Assembly (NCBI GenBank): GCA_001599975.1
Contig: BCIO01000004.1
Span: forward strand, 2,825,328-2,889,327
Length of the DNA stretch: 64,000 nucleotides
Reading direction: 5' to 3'
Source: Cystobasidiopsis lactophilus
Taxonomy: Eukaryota > Basidiomycota > Agaricostilbomycetes > Agaricostilbales > Chionosphaeraceae
Shown here: piece after piece, positions 46,592 to 59,229 of the stretch
How the letters are laid out: each line of letters begins with the position of its first letter
Position numbering within the stretch: the stretch's first letter is position 1
The notes under the pieces: generated by a model
What the model was told of the DNA's origin: nothing
The model's input: only the letters and a program-made list of their open reading frames with translations
Databases searched by the model: none
Translations under genes and position numbers: made by a program

Positions 46592-49332
46592 TTAATGCTT
46601 GCGAATGACATTGTCCTGCTCTTTACCAGTTCCGAACTGGCCCACAGGGACGGCAACTTCAGTGGTGAGGCGGTCCTTCTTGATCGGGTGCATGATCCAA
46701 ACGCAGACGGCACCGAAAGCCATGAATGCAGCTGCGATCGAGTCAAGTCAGAGAATAACGGTGACTGTTGCTCAAAGAGCCCACCAGTGAACCAGAACAG
46801 GGCTTCGAAACCGTACTCTGTGCGCTCGTGTGAGTGAGCAATTGCCTAAAGGAAGATCGCAGATGTGACGCACTGTAGCCGTCGAGAATAGATGCTCCTC
46901 CAGCCGCAAGAATGTCAGGTGTGACACCAGGAACTGCAGCAATCGCTGTGGCGTCGCTTGTAAGCAAAGCCGGAATAAGAGCTGGCAGTGAGGAAGCGGG
47001 CAAGCCGGCTTTGAGCAAGGCGGCAGGAAGAGACGTCTTGAACCAGTGAGAAGTTCGGTTGGACAAGATGGTTTGATAGATAGCAATCGAGAGAGCGCCA
47101 CCGAACGTTCTACGTCCGACTTCATCAGCAGTGACATACAGAGGGCAGACAAGTTCCTTACCTGGTGGCGTTGGAGATTCCGACCGCAATGCCAAGCGTT
47201 TCATGGACACTAGAGTACTGGGTCACAGCGAGAGACATGCCGCTGATGGCGGCGTTGCCGAGACCATAGAAGAGCTGACCATCCAAAGTGAGTCCAAAGC
47301 CCTTCTGAGAGAAGCGCAACACTTACACTGTAGCCAAGGAAGCGAGGGATGGGCGTGTTGGGGCCTACTGTCGAGATAAGGCCGCATCCCAATGCTGCAG
47401 AAGCGAAGCCGAGGGACAGGATGGGCCGGAACGAGCCATTCAAGAAGGAGATGGAAGCGGAGCAGAGTGGAGTCACCACGACATAGACTCCGTTGGCGAC
47501 CAAGAGCAGGACGCCAGCACGAATGGCCGATGCGCCGTAGAACGTGGTAAGCATGGCGGGCAGAACTGGGCCGAAGGTCAGGAAGACGTACGCCCAGATC
47601 AATACCTCGAACTTACAGCCAGCAAATCCATACAACAAGAAGCCACTGAGGAAAGCAAGAAAAGCGGCGAACGGGAAGTTGAAGAAGAGCTGGAGAAACC
47701 GGGTAAGTGCAGCTCCCTGGCAAAGTTGACGTTGAAACTCACGAATAGTTTGCGATTGATAATGGCGTCCTCCTTCCAGTAGCCTGGGACAAATTGAACG
47801 TCAAAAGTGCCAGGCTTCAACAGCGTGGAACTCACACCACTGTTCAGAGGAGCTTTCAGGGTCGATCAAATCTTTGCGCGAATCAAGGACCGACTTACCG
47901 CTGCAGTGACAAAGATCAGACCAATGCCGCTAATGAGCGGACCAAGCACGAAAGCGTCGCTCCACTGCAGAGAGAAGCGTGAGTCAACGGGCACAGTATT
48001 GGGAGACTGCGGCCGCCCACCTTTTTAGTGGAGCTGTAGCTCAGGCCCAACAGGAATAGAATGACAGTGGCAGTGACCAGAAACAGACCAATATAGTCAA
48101 GCTTCTTCATGGTAGTGGCCCAAGACTGGGTCTTAGCAAGCTTAGGATGAAATCCGAGCGAGCCGATGAAGACGGCGGCACTTAAGGCCGCCGCGAGGTA
48201 GAAGCAGTTCCTCCAGGAGCCCGGGGTGTTGGAGGTCAACGCTCCGCCGACGATACTAGCCGACAAGACGCTGAGACCGCCGCCGACGTCCAGAAGCCCT
48301 ATTGGCAGGGGCAGTCAGCCTTTTGTCACCGCCGTCCGCCGAAACCCCGCTCACCTAGGAACATGGCTCTTTGCTTCACTTGGACGATGTCGGAGATGGC
48401 GACAAGAATGACGGCCAAGAAGCCGACGCCCAAGCCCATCAAGGTCAGACCTGCCACCGGGGTGCGAATAAGATCCTTGTTTTTCGCATCTCTCAAAATC
48501 CGATGGCTGGCTCACCGGCGATCATCTGGGCCGGGTTGTGGGTACGACCAGCGATGAGAGAGCCAGCAAACAGGAGGCATGCTCCGACTGTGCGCTGCAG
48601 TGAGAAAAGCGCCTTGCCAAGCTGAGAGAATTGGCGCACTTTGGAAGATGAGCTTGCGCCCGACCTTGTCGCTGATGTCTGTGAGGCTCTGGCTGAGTCT
48701 GTTCTTCTAAATGATGATGAATCAAGGAGGCGTACAGAAAGCGACCGGAAAGGCGACCGTTGATCCAATCAACTGGCGACAGCGTCAACGAACAATCTTG
48801 CACTCCGATTCCAAGCTCCAGCCTACAGCACAGTTACCGAACCAGCCTAAGAGGAGAGACGTAAGGCCAGTACGAAAGCGGAACGGAAGGGGCTTACCGC
48901 TGAGCTCGGGCGTGTTCAAATCGACGGCGATGAACGAGGATTGCCCTGAATTTGGTCTGTAAGTGCTGCTCTGATCGCCCTAGGATGACCTGCCTGTGCA
49001 AACCGACAGAGAGAAGCTGTCCGTGAACAAGCAAAAGCTCCTGAATGACCAGAAGGAAAGTCTGGTGAGCAAGGGGCATCTTCCGAGCTGCTTTGCGGGC
49101 CCCCTTACATGTAGAAGCCCAAAATGTACGTCGTCAGGGTATTGGAGCGCTCTTCGCCATCAGCGTACTTGACCCCCTGTCGATGCACCGTGTCGTCGGT
49201 GAGGGCGCCAAGGGCGCTGCTGTGCCGGTGCTTGTTCTCTTCGTGGCGGACATTCAGCTTCTCGTTCGTGTCCTCCACGGAGGAGCTTTCCTCCTTGTTG
49301 TGGGTGAGGATATGGACTGGCTCCGCAGACAT
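46592..49332 (-). CDS. MFS transporter, TRI12-type (tandem copy 1)
   Basis: Fourteen-helix-class major facilitator pump of the fungal trichothecene-efflux/siderophore group (family inference). Start ATG at 49332, stop at 46592, with about 16 short introns. Recognisable pieces in order: a His-rich charged N-terminus, FCLFTDSFSLSVCTG, QSSFIAVDLN, WFGNCA, the MFS loop motif ISDKVGRKLIF, NNPAQMI, RNCFYLAAALSAAVFIGSLG, FLPAMLTTFYGAS, GCGLISTVGPNTPIPRFLGY, NRTSHWFKTSLPAALLKAG and the tail DRLTTEVAVPVGQFGTGKEQ. An intron after VCTG appears to use a GC donor. Compared with copy 2 it has an extra intron in the last helix and lacks a Ser/Glu insert before the tail. The intron at 48451-48515 is almost identical to the matching intron of copy 2. 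Confidence 0.82.
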
Positions 49333-50148
49333 GTTGGTGGTGAGACAGAAACAAAAAAAAGTGCTGAAGTCCGAGCGAGGTGTCGAGCCGACTGCCGTCT
49401 GTAAATGAAGGGGTCGGTGCGGGGCCGCGTTTGAGGCCTGAGCGCGCAGCAGAGATCAGATAGCTCCTCGGGATGCTGACTGAAGCTTGTTGGGTGGCGA
49501 GGTCCACGCAATGAACGGCGTTCCAATGGGCCTGCCCGATGGTAATGCAGGATAGCAGCTGAACAGTCAGGTTTGGATGGCAAGGCAGGGCAGGGCAAGC
49601 AGCACGCGCAACATCGCAAACAGGAGTTCAGAGAAAGACGATCACGCTGCGTTGTGATAGAAACGCACGACGAGGCAGTAAGGAAAGGCGAAGGAAACAG
49701 GGGCAGTCGACGTGCAAATCCACGCTGCTGTTGACCCGGCGAGCGATTGCATAACAATTTCAAAGGCATAAGACGGGGGAAAAGGGCAGCCGGACCTTGC
49801 GCCAGGCGAAGCAATCTCATTGGCGCTGCAGCGGTGAAAGGCGGGAGCATCATCATGTCCTGAGGGCAAGGAGCAATCGCAAGGCACTGGTTGTTAACAT
49901 CAGGGCAGAGCTCCATTGGACGATGGTCAGATAGAAAGGGAGCTCCACCTTTTGCAGGCAGGCGGCAGTCGGGATCAAAAAAAGGTGCCGACCGCCACCA
50001 GCCGGGCAGGTCTCTAGCTCTCTTGCGGAGACAACGCTCGTCTAGCCAATAGCTTCTTTGTGTAGCGTGCATTAGAATAGAGGCAGCGCCCCTTTGCCAG
50101 CAGTGGTATAATACAAAAGAACCTCGGTAACACCTAGACAGAATCCCC
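49333..50148. other. Intergenic, about 815 bp, between the MFS copies
   Basis: Holds the promoter of copy 1 and the 3' end of copy 2. A 317-codon open frame on the minus strand crosses the region and runs into copy 1, but it has no domain signal or splice support and is probably chance. Confidence 0.35.
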
Positions 50149-52867
50149 CTAAGCGCCGTACTTTTCGATGATGTTGTTCTGCTCTTTGCCAGTGCCGAAC
50201 TGGCCAACAGGGATGGCGACCTCGGTGGTGAGACGATCCTTTTTGATAGGGTCTAATTCCGAGGACTCAGTTACAGCGGGTTCCGGTGCTGTGGACAAAG
50301 ATTTGAACCTACGCATCACCCAGACAACGCATGCGCCGAATGCCATCATGGCTGCAGTGAACCAGAATAGAGCCTCGAATCCGTATTCTGAGACAGACGC
50401 AAGATCTCAGACTTGACCTTGAGCTGGGGGGCAAAGCAAACGCACTGTATCCATCGAGCACGGACGCGCCTCCAGCAGCTAGAATCTCTGGAGTGACGCC
50501 GGGAACGGTTGCGATCGTGGCTGCGTCGCCGGTAAGGAGAGCGGGGATGAGGGTCGCGAGCGAAGTGGCTGGCAAGCCAGCCTTGAGGAGCGCCGCGGGA
50601 AGAGACGTCTTGAACCAATGGGAAGTTCGGTTTGCCAAGATGGTCTGGTAGACGGCAATGGAGAGAGCGCCACCGAATGTCCTGCAGTGCGTGCGCGGCA
50701 TTAGTAATCGGTGGTGTCAGAAAGGCGAATGCGTTGCCCACCTGGTGGCGTTGGAGATTCCGACAGCAATGCCCAGAGTCTCGTGCACGCTGGCATACTG
50801 GGTCACAGCCTTTTTTCTGCCGGTGAGACCAGTTCGTAGACATGAGGAGGATTGAGATTTACCAGCGACATGCCACTGATGGCGGCGTTGCCGAGACCAT
50901 AGAAGAGCTGCACACGGCGCTGATCAGAGTTGGGCTTTTACAATAAGATCATGCTGCTTACACTGTAGCCAAGGAAGCGAGGGATGGGAGTGGAAGGGCC
51001 GACAGTGGAGATCAGACCGCAACCAAGAGCACCAGAAACAAAGCCGAGGGAGAGGACAGGTCGGAATGAACCATTGAGGAAAGAGATCGAAGAAGAGGCC
51101 AGAGGTGTGGCGACGACGTAGACACCGTTGGCGACCAAGAGCAAGACACCGGCACGCACGGCGGAAGCGCCGTAGAAAGTGGTCAGCATGGCAGGAAGGA
51201 CTGCGCCACAGCTGTTCAGAAATGCTTCTGCAGGAGGGGAGGAAGCAAGAGTGAAACTCACAGCCAGCGAATCCGTACAGCAAGAAGCCGCTGAGGAAAG
51301 CCAGGAAGGCGGCGAACGGAAAGTTGAAGAAGAGCTGCATTAACAGTGCGTTAGATGCTGACCAGTAGTCACAGAACAGAAGTTCTGAAGGACATACGAA
51401 GAGCTTGGAGTTGATGATAGCATCCTCTTTCCACCAACACCACACACCGAGCACGGGGATCAAAGCAATGCCAACGATGAGAGGTCCCAGAACGATAGCA
51501 GATCCCCACTGTGACCCAATGAGAGCATCAACGCATTGCCAAGATTTGGGAAATCAAGGGGTGGACCTACAGGCTGGGTGCCGGAGTAGCTGAGGCCGAG
51601 GAGGAAGAGCACGACGCAAGCCATGATGAGCAGCAGGCCGATGTAGTCGAGCTTGGCCATGGTGGTGCCCCAAGACTGCTTGCGTTCGAACTTGGGGTGG
51701 AATCCGAGCGATCCGATGAAGACGGCCCCGTTCAGGGCGGCCGCCAGGTAGAAACAGTTGCGCCAGCCTCCTGAGGTGTTTGTTGTGAGAGCACCTCCAA
51801 CAATCGAAGCGGATACTGGGTTTTTACTCAGCCCCTGCGCAAGTGCAACGGGAAGCAGCACTTACGAACTGAGAGACCGCCACCAATGTCGAGGATGCCC
51901 AAGAACAACGCGCGCTGCTTGACCTGGACAACATCGGAAATAGCGACGAGAATGACGGCCAGAAAGCCGACGCCCAAGCCCATCAAGGTCAGACCTGCCA
52001 CCGGGGAGCGAATAAGACGCTTGTTTTTCGCATCTCTCAAAATCCGATGGCTGGCTCACCGACGATCATCTGGGCCGGATTGTTGGCTCTACCGGCCACC
52101 AGACTGCCCACAAAGAGGGTGAGGGCGCCAACTGCGCGGCGGAACATCAAATCAGACATCGCAAACTTCCGACGGCAGGCGGGAACCAAAGGTGAACTCA
52201 CTCTGGAAGATGAGCTTGCGTCCAATCTTGTCGCTGATGTCTGGAAGTCCATTGTCAAGCGGCTCTTACATGTCAAAATGTATCAAGGAAGCGTACAGAA
52301 GGCAACGGGGAAGGCGACAGTTGACGAAATGAGCTGCAGCCAAAATAAGCTGGGCTCTTGCGCAGACGCATCCAGCGAGCCCTTACACAGCAGTTACCGA
52401 ACCAAGCTACGCGGAAGAATAAGACAGGGGTCAAACCCATGAAGGGGAGACAACAAACAAGTGAGGGCGGTCGCGTTCAAGTCCCGAGCGATGAATGACG
52501 ACTGGGCCGTGCAAACCGATAGAGAAAAGCTGTCTGTGTGCCCTGTAAGTCATGGCAGACCCCAGAACGAGGAAATGACGTTCCCGTAAACAGACAAAAA
52601 GCCATGTAGATGGCAATACACCAAGTGGTAAAGGTGTTCTTGCGTGAATCACCATCTGCGTACTTCACGTCCGCCCGGTGAACAACGTTGTCGGCTAGCT
52701 AGAGCGTCAGCGAGGCAGACAGGGGTTCGAAGCGAAGTTCTCGTACTTTGTCCGCCCAGGCCATGGTGCGCGACCGCGCCAGAGTTCTCGTCGTGGCGAA
52801 CGACGCCCTTGTCGCTGCCGGTGTTGAGCGAGTCCTCCTTGTTGTGGGTGTGCTCGATGTCAGCCAT
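50149..52867 (-). CDS. MFS transporter, TRI12-type (tandem copy 2)
   Basis: Predicted 618 residues from sixteen exons: 52867-52747, 52694-52596, 52542-52459, 52406-52387 (20 nt), 52333-52297, 52240-52202, 52131-52060, 51994-51866, 51815-51571, 51508-51398, 51334-51262, 51200-50962, 50907-50863, 50809-50742, 50681-50446 and 50387-50149; every phase closes. Loop motif ISDKIGRKLIF, then NNPAQMIVG, LMGLGVGFLAVILVAISD, RNCFYLAAALNGAVFIGSLG, FLPAMLTTFYGAS and PRFLGYSLFYGLGNAAISG. The final helix is followed by a cytosolic tail ending VGQFGTGKEQNNIIEKYGA. The substrate is unknown. Order and motifs match copy 1 throughout, so this is tandem duplication. Location at the plasma membrane or vacuole is inference. 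Confidence 0.88.
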
Positions 52868-54340
52868 CGTAGTTGCAGATTGAGAGGGCGTCCGTGCAGT
52901 AGAAAGAAAAGAGTCTGCCGAAAAGGAAATCTCCGCTTACAGATGTCGAGATTGCCGGCGGTGATGCTCGAGTGCGGGGTCCCGCAAATGCCTCGTTTTG
53001 TTTGACTCTTTGCGTTTGCAAAAGCATCTGAGGTCGGGGATATCAAGCTGCGAAATCGGCCAGCCGCAACGGTGTCCGATTTTTATTTCTGGCGAACACA
53101 CGCCCATACGAAGCCGGCAATTCGATGTCGAAAGTGGGGTCGGTTAGGTGGCACGGATAGCAGAAGGAGGAGGAGCAGATTGCATGCACTCTTGGTGCCG
53201 ACAGAAAATTGGAAACCCAGCGGTCAAAACGCTTTGAGGACAAGTCGGCAGGATGGCAGAGAGTCAGCGGAGGTGATAAAAATGGTGTGGACATCAGCCA
53301 GTGCCAGTTCAGGACAGTCGGTGGAGGCGAAGAGAGTCGTTACATAAGCATGCCAGAGGATGGCAACCCTCCGAAGAGCCCAAACCATTGAGATGGAAGT
53401 CGAGCAGAAGAAAGTGGCCGAGAAACACTTCAGAGAGCAAGTTGTAGACCGGTGTGCTGTAGTAGGCCTTGTCACATCTTGAGCATCAATAGCTTGAGTT
53501 GCGTGCTAGCCGGCGACATCCAAAGGAGCCAGGCGTCTGAAAGCTTGGCGACCTCGTTTCAAGAGGCTGAGAAGGTCGCCAGGCGTCCCCGGGCAAATCC
53601 ATCAATGGGGCTACATTTCTGGAGTGGAAGAAGATGGTGGAGCAGGTCAAAGAGCACTGAGACGTCGGTCCATGAGAGGACGGGAGGCCGGCTCGTTTTT
53701 TTGGGTGTGGAGCAGCCTCCCGTACTGTAGCAGTCGGTCCTCTGCGAGCGACCTTGGCTTCGTGGATCTACGAGCTAAAGTGATCAATCTAGACAAGCGA
53801 GACATCTATGTCGACGATCAAGGCAGCTCCAAGTGGGCAGCAGAGCCAGAATTGAACGCGTCCAGAGACTGGAAGTGCATGAGCGGGCAGCTTGGGTGGG
53901 CGCTGGACTCCCTCTACTTGCAGCGATCGCGCTCTGGACTATAAGAGAGCATTTGCAAGAGACGACTAAGCTGCAGGTCAAGGTCTGAGGCCAACCACAT
54001 TTCACGAGCTAGCGCAAGTGCCGGCACGCTGGTCGCAAAACTCCTGTGTGGTCCAACCAACTCCTCTCCTTTCAAACCCAGCTGCTTGCTGCCCTGTCTT
54101 GACAACAAGCTGGGCATAATGCAACGCGACGAGCAGCCTTAATTCGCCACCAGCCAATTTTAAATCCCGCCTGTGTTTATCGGGTCCGGGTCCTCTTCGA
54201 CAAACAACACAGTCTTTACTTTCGTTTATCATTCTGCACACCTTTAATTCAACACCAACCAACCACACACTCGTTTAACATACGCCGAATCGGCAAAGCC
54301 GCCTTTGAACAGAGGGAATCACTGCCAAACCAGAGAAGCG
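52868..54340. other. Intergenic, about 1.5 kb, divergent region
   Basis: Between the divergent starts of MFS copy 2 and the membrane protein at 54341. Frames up to about 106 codons occur (for example 53624-53944) but show no family signal. The last 120 bases have pyrimidine-rich and CAACCAACCACACA-type stretches typical of a fungal promoter and 5' leader. Confidence 0.4.
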
Positions 54341-56363
54341 ATGGACAAGCGGGCCCCGAGCTCGACTCCCACTCGAGGGCGGGCGGCGGCGACAACAACA
54401 CGGCGGCCGGCCACTGCCACATCATCACCGAGGGCCGCCACGGCCTCGACGAGGGGGCACAGCACCAGGACGGGCATCCCGACGACGGCGCGCGTGGTCA
54501 AAGTGGTGTCCACGCCCTCGTCCGCTTCGTCCTCCTCGACTTCGTCAACAACAACAGCTTTAAGTGCTTCTGCGTCGACCAACACCATCGCCGGCCTCAA
54601 AGAGCCCGTCTTCATCGCCATCGTCGCCGGCGCAGGGGCGGCACTCATCCTCATCGTCGCCGGCCTCATCACCTGGTGTTGCTGCAAACGGCGGAAGGCC
54701 AAGAAGGCAGGACCAGGCAAGTCAGTGGGATGGGCGCAGATCGGAGCGGGGGACAAAAAGCGCGATTCCAGCGAGGGCAGCTACGGCAAGGAGAAGGCCA
54801 GCGACTTCGACATGTCCGCCGAAGGGCTGTCCCGCTCGCTCTCGTTCACCGAGGAGAAGGATGTGCTCGACCGGAGGAAGTCGGCCACCAAGACGACCTC
54901 GCCGCTCAAGCCCGCGCTCAAGAACGGCATGGTCACTCCTTTCCGCCTCGAGCCCACCCCGTCCTCGCCGTTTGGCGTCTCTTTCTCCGACAGCACCTCC
55001 ACCCCTTCCACCCCAGGCTCAGCCGATCCTTTGTTGAAGTACCCCCAGGCGCCAGCCAGGCCGCTGCGGACGCCGGATACGTTCCATCACCTCTTCACCG
55101 CCGCCACTCCCGAACCTCCCGTTTCACAACCCACCACGCCGCTCGAGAACGCCTCGTTCCAACCCCGCACTGAAGGCGACCACTTGGGCTTCTCGGCATC
55201 CTCAGCTGCCTCAGGCTTGCCGGCGTACGCTGAAGACCAACCGACTTTCCAAGCAGTTGTGACGGCCCAGTCTCGTGCGTTGGACTGCTCTCCTCTATCA
55301 ATCTCACACGAGAGGCTGATCAAATTTGCGTCTTTTCATGTACAGCCGAGTCAGGGTACAGCGCCAACCAGACCTCGCGCCAGCCAGTCCAAGTCCCGCT
55401 TGCGACACGAAGGGCGTCGTCAATGGGCCAGCCCATCCAATTCGCCGACCCGCGCCTACGGCATCGCAACCCCTCGGTCGACCAAACCTCAAGGGTCAAG
55501 TCGCAGAACGTGGACGACGTGCTCAACAGCTTCGCGGCCGCTCCCGCTGCCTCGAAAGGCGACCTCAGCATCGCCAACTCGCGCGGCCAAGGCTCCAGTT
55601 CCTCGCTTTCCCCCTTGACACAAGTCTCTGGCAGCAACTCGCAAGGCAGCTTGCTCGAGGTCCGGTCCAAGACTTACGGCCAAGCGCCGGGGGGCTTCCT
55701 GCGGCAGGTCAACCACCCGCACCTCAGCTTCCACTCCGAGATGGGCGACATTGCTGGCGAGTCGCCAAGCAACTCTCCAGTCAAGACTGGTTTCCAACAG
55801 CAGCAGCAGGCGCAAGCGAACGACTCGAACGATCTGTCCACCATCAACGAGGCCTCGCTCGAGTCACATCAGATCGTGCCCGACCTCATCGTGCGGAGCG
55901 ACAGCCGACAAGAAGGGGAGCAATACGTCTTTGGGACCGCCTTCCAATCGCCGCCACCACCGCCACCGCCCTCGCAGCCGCAAGGCTTCAGCCGCCAGTT
56001 CTCAATACGCAACAACGCACCGCCGCCCGTAGTTAACCGGTCAGCTTCCACCAAGAAGGCCGGGCGGGTGTCGGAAGCCACGTCAGACGGGGAAACTAGC
56101 TTCAACATTGGCTCCCAGCTCATCGTCGGCTCGCCCGACTCGACGTACGAAGCCGAGTTCAAGAGGCCGGCCATTCGCGACAGCCAACTCGCCAGCCAAG
56201 GCGGCTTCTTGACGCTGGCCCAGATGGCCGCGCAGCAGCAGCAACCGGACTACAAGTCGCCCACCTGGTCGATCTATGGGGCGTACTCAAATGTGAGCCG
56301 GCCGTCCCTCGAGTTCCATTCTGTACTGACGCGTTATCTTGCCCCCAGACTGACGAGCCGTGA
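54341..56363 (+). CDS. Single-pass membrane protein with a long disordered tail
   Basis: Predicted 631 residues from exons 54341-55274, 55346-56292 and 56349-56363. A Ser/Thr/Ala-rich N-terminus (likely extracellular and O-glycosylated, inference) is followed by one TM helix (FIAIVAGAGAALILIVAGLI) and a Cys-rich basic stop (WCCCKRRKAKK). The long cytosolic tail is rich in Ser and Pro, with a PPPPPPP run and a QQQQQ run. The architecture resembles fungal cell-wall stress sensors and SKG6-type proteins, but no WSC or other sensor domain is present. The last exon adds only TDEP. It is convergent with the SGNH gene, 266 bp apart. Confidence 0.72.
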
Positions 56364-56629
56364 ACCAAGACCCTTCGGACCCTGAACAACATGCAAAAGA
56401 TAGCTGTGGGAAGTGTGAGGCCAAAAAGAAGAAGGGGCAAGTGTCAAGGCTTGAAGCCGAGCTTGCGATGGACCCTGTCTTCCTTCATCGTTGTCTGTTT
56501 CTCCTCCTTGTTTCGTAGTGTGCTGGTCTAGATTGACCAGTTCAGGGATCCGGGATTCCCTTCCAGAGATACACTTGTCACAATTGTCCATACCCACGCC
56601 TCTCTATCTCTTGAAACTCGCCTTGAGAA

Positions 56630-57812
56630 CTAAGTACAATCAGCACGGATGGCTTTCGCCTTGGCCGTGAGATAAGGCATCAAGGCCTCTTTGCCTGGCC
56701 CGGTGGAGCACTTCAACGCCTCGATCCAGGTCTCGACCCCCAGCCGAGCACCCTCTTCCAGCAGGGCTTGCCGGTTACTCATGTCATACGAGAAGCGCTG
56801 TTGAGCGCTCATTAGTCTTGTTGTGGCCGAACAAGCCCAAGAGCTCACCCTGGCTTTCTCGTAGCCCAAAGCCAGGATCGTGCGTTCGGAAGGCTTCCGG
56901 TGGTCGACCAATGTTGCCCCCGTTAACCGAGAGACTTCTGGCATGTGGTTGCCTGACACTGCCACAGGACCCTTTTTTTCAAAGAAGTGAGCAACCGCGC
57001 ACTGCCGCAGGTGGAGGCCAGCTCACCGCATAGAGATCCGGTGGGTGATGTTCTTCGATCCACAGGTTGCGGGACATCGGCGTGGACAATATTGGAACGG
57101 CAGATTTTCCTTTCACGTCGTCCACCATAGTTTTGGCGTAGCTGGCCGCAAGTGAGAGAGTGTTTGGCTGTGAACTGCGGAGGAGACTGACAACCGAAAT
57201 GTGCGAACGAGCTCTCCTTGTGCATCTATCGTCATATCTAGGTTGTCCTTCATGTACGAAGATCGATTCCAGGTGTCCGTGAGCGGGTCTGCGTCGTCGT
57301 TGCCACCAAGAGCAATGATAACAACGTCGTTGGCCGTGACGTGCTCCAACAGACGCGCCCAAAGCCCATCTCTGATGTACGTTCGGGCAGAAGCCGCCGA
57401 CACGGCTCGATTTGAGACCTTTAGGGCAAGGTATTCGTCTGCAGATGGGTGAGAATCATGCAAACCGAACGGCATGAACGCATTTACCCAGGTATTCCGC
57501 CCATCTGAAGTCCGCTTTTAGCGTTTTCCCGTCAACTGAAGTACCAATTGATGCTCACCCATGGCTGGCATCGTTCATCATGAGGCCGCCGTACGCGGCA
57601 GCTTCATCGCCAGCGATGTAGACAACAGGCTCCCGCGCGCTGCTTTTGAGATTCCAAACGCGTTGGTGGAGATTTCCATTCGCCACAGTGTAGCAGAAGT
57701 ACAGAATCGCGACGATCGTGAAGGAGAACAGGGAGCTCTGGAAGCGTCCAACATGCTGGCTTTTGTTGCCTGCGGGAAGGTCTTCCTCGTCTGTTGGCGC
57801 TAGGGCGATCAT
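56630..57812 (-). CDS. SGNH/GDSL hydrolase homologue, probably catalytically dead
   Basis: Predicted 307-residue type II membrane protein. Exons: 57812-57559, 57504-57488 (17 nt), 57438-57192, 57141-57027, 56971-56849 and 56797-56630. One TM helix is at about residues 30-46. The GDSL block I reads AGDEAAAYGG (about residues 67-76): the nucleophile Ser of GDS is replaced by Glu. Block III is kept (IIALGGND). In the final block, where the paralogue at 58003 has GDVFHLSSSGA, this protein has NRQALLEEGA, so the catalytic Asp and His are also missing. The fold is that of rhamnogalacturonan-acetylesterase-like SGNH proteins; loss of all three catalytic residues suggests a non-enzymatic role. It is head-to-head with the intact paralogue. 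Confidence 0.82.
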
Positions 57813-58002
57813 CGCGATGGGGCAAGGTCACCAAAGAGAACCAGCTCGAGCATCTCCAGGTACCCTCTAGGAAGTCACACGCGGCCGACTGGGGACAAGA
57901 TCTGACTTTGAGCGGACTGCGCTTCCTGCCTTCAAACGCCCAAACCACGGTTGTGTCTTATGGCTTTGAATCAAGTTTCAATGTGTCTATGATGTGCCCG
58001 TC
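57813..58002. promoter_or_regulatory. Bidirectional promoter region of the SGNH pair
   Basis: 190 bp between the divergent start codons of the two SGNH genes, so both promoters must overlap here. This would allow co-regulation (inference). No specific site was identified. Confidence 0.45.
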
Positions 58003-59145
58003 ATGTCAGAAGACGCGTTCAACCCTCTGGCTGGCCCTCGAAAGCGACATCCTCTCACAAAAGCATTCGCGGCCGGGCTCGCTGTCGCACTCGCCTTCCT
58101 TTTGATCACTGCTCTCAGGCACGGTAGATCTGCTTCTAGAAAGTTTGGCAATCGTGCTCCCCGGACGCCAACCCTTCAAATATGCGGTGATTCGACGGCG
58201 GCGATTCAAGGGGTAATGCCAGGGGACCCGTCGAGAGGCTTTGGAGAGTTTTTCAACGTGTTTGTGGATCTACCGGTCAACAACAAGGCGCTTTCGGGGC
58301 GTTCGGCAAGGACATTCACGATGGAGGGAGGCTGGGAACGGTTGAAGCGGGATTTTGTCAAGGGCGACATTGGTCAGTGCCTTTCCGGCCCTCTTTTGCT
58401 CCACCTGACCACGGAGTTCATCAACAGTAATCATTGAGCTGGGGTTGAACGATGAAGGAGACCCGCTGGCCGATCCGTGGCACCGAATGGACTTGTTGGA
58501 TTTCGACAACGAAGACGCGACCGTCACGGCGGAACGCAACGACGCTAACGAAACTGTTCACACGTATCAATAGTGAGTTTAACTGGCGACTGCCCCTCGC
58601 AAAGTGCTGATAGTTGTCGTCCACCACTTGCAGCTACGTCAAGCGCTTCATCCGAGATGCAAGAGAGGCAGGCTGCATCCCGATTCTTGGATCCTCAGTG
58701 ACGACCAACTACTGGAACGAGGAACGCACCAAAGTGACAGGACAGCGGTACTGGTATCCAAGGCTGTGAGTTGCTTTCGACCGCCCCAGCTCCACCCATC
58801 GTCAGCTGAATTATTCGGGTCGAATAGAGCGGAAAAGGTGGCACGCGAAACCAATATTACCTATGTCAACGTAAGCTTGGTTTAGTCTAGTGTGGTGCCG
58901 ACCTCGCTCATCGCTTCGACCTCCAGCACAACAAGGCGACCGTCGACCTCTACGAGCGCTTGGGCTGGGACGCGGTCCAATCCTTCTACCCCAATGCGGG
59001 CGATGTCTTCCACCTCTCATCCTCGGGGGCCTATGCAGTCGCAGAAGCCTTCATCGCGAACCTCAAGTGCCGGCCTTCGGAAGGGCTCGCTGCTTTAGAA
59101 CCACATTTTACGCGCAAAGGCCGGGAGGTCGCTGCTAGATGCTAG
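58003..59145 (+). CDS. Membrane-anchored SGNH/GDSL esterase (rhamnogalacturonan acetylesterase-like)
   Basis: Predicted 302 residues from exons 58003-58372, 58428-58572, 58634-58765, 58828-58870 and 58927-59145. An N-terminal TM anchor (AFAAGLAVALAFLLITAL, about residues 21-38) places the domain outside the cytosol. The hydrolase blocks are intact: CGDSTAAIQG with the nucleophile Ser at about residue 64, IIELGLNDEGD with the oxyanion Asn, and GDVFHLSSSGA with the Asp-x-x-His pair. Family members remove acetyl groups from polysaccharides, so a cell-wall or pectin-like substrate is plausible but not shown. Junctions such as YQ|YYVKRF match those of the divergent paralogue, confirming common origin. 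Convergent with the kinase-phosphatase gene (84 bp). Confidence 0.88.
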
Positions 59146-59229
59146 ATTTTCAATCTTCAACCATGGACAGGGTGGTCCGGATGTAATACACTGGCTTGAA
59201 AGCCTCTAAGAGAAAATCGTGAGACAGGA

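Noticed and set aside
49254-50207. 317-codon minus-strand open frame between the MFS genes
   Set aside because: No family signal, low-complexity composition, and it overlaps the first exon of MFS copy 1 in another frame.
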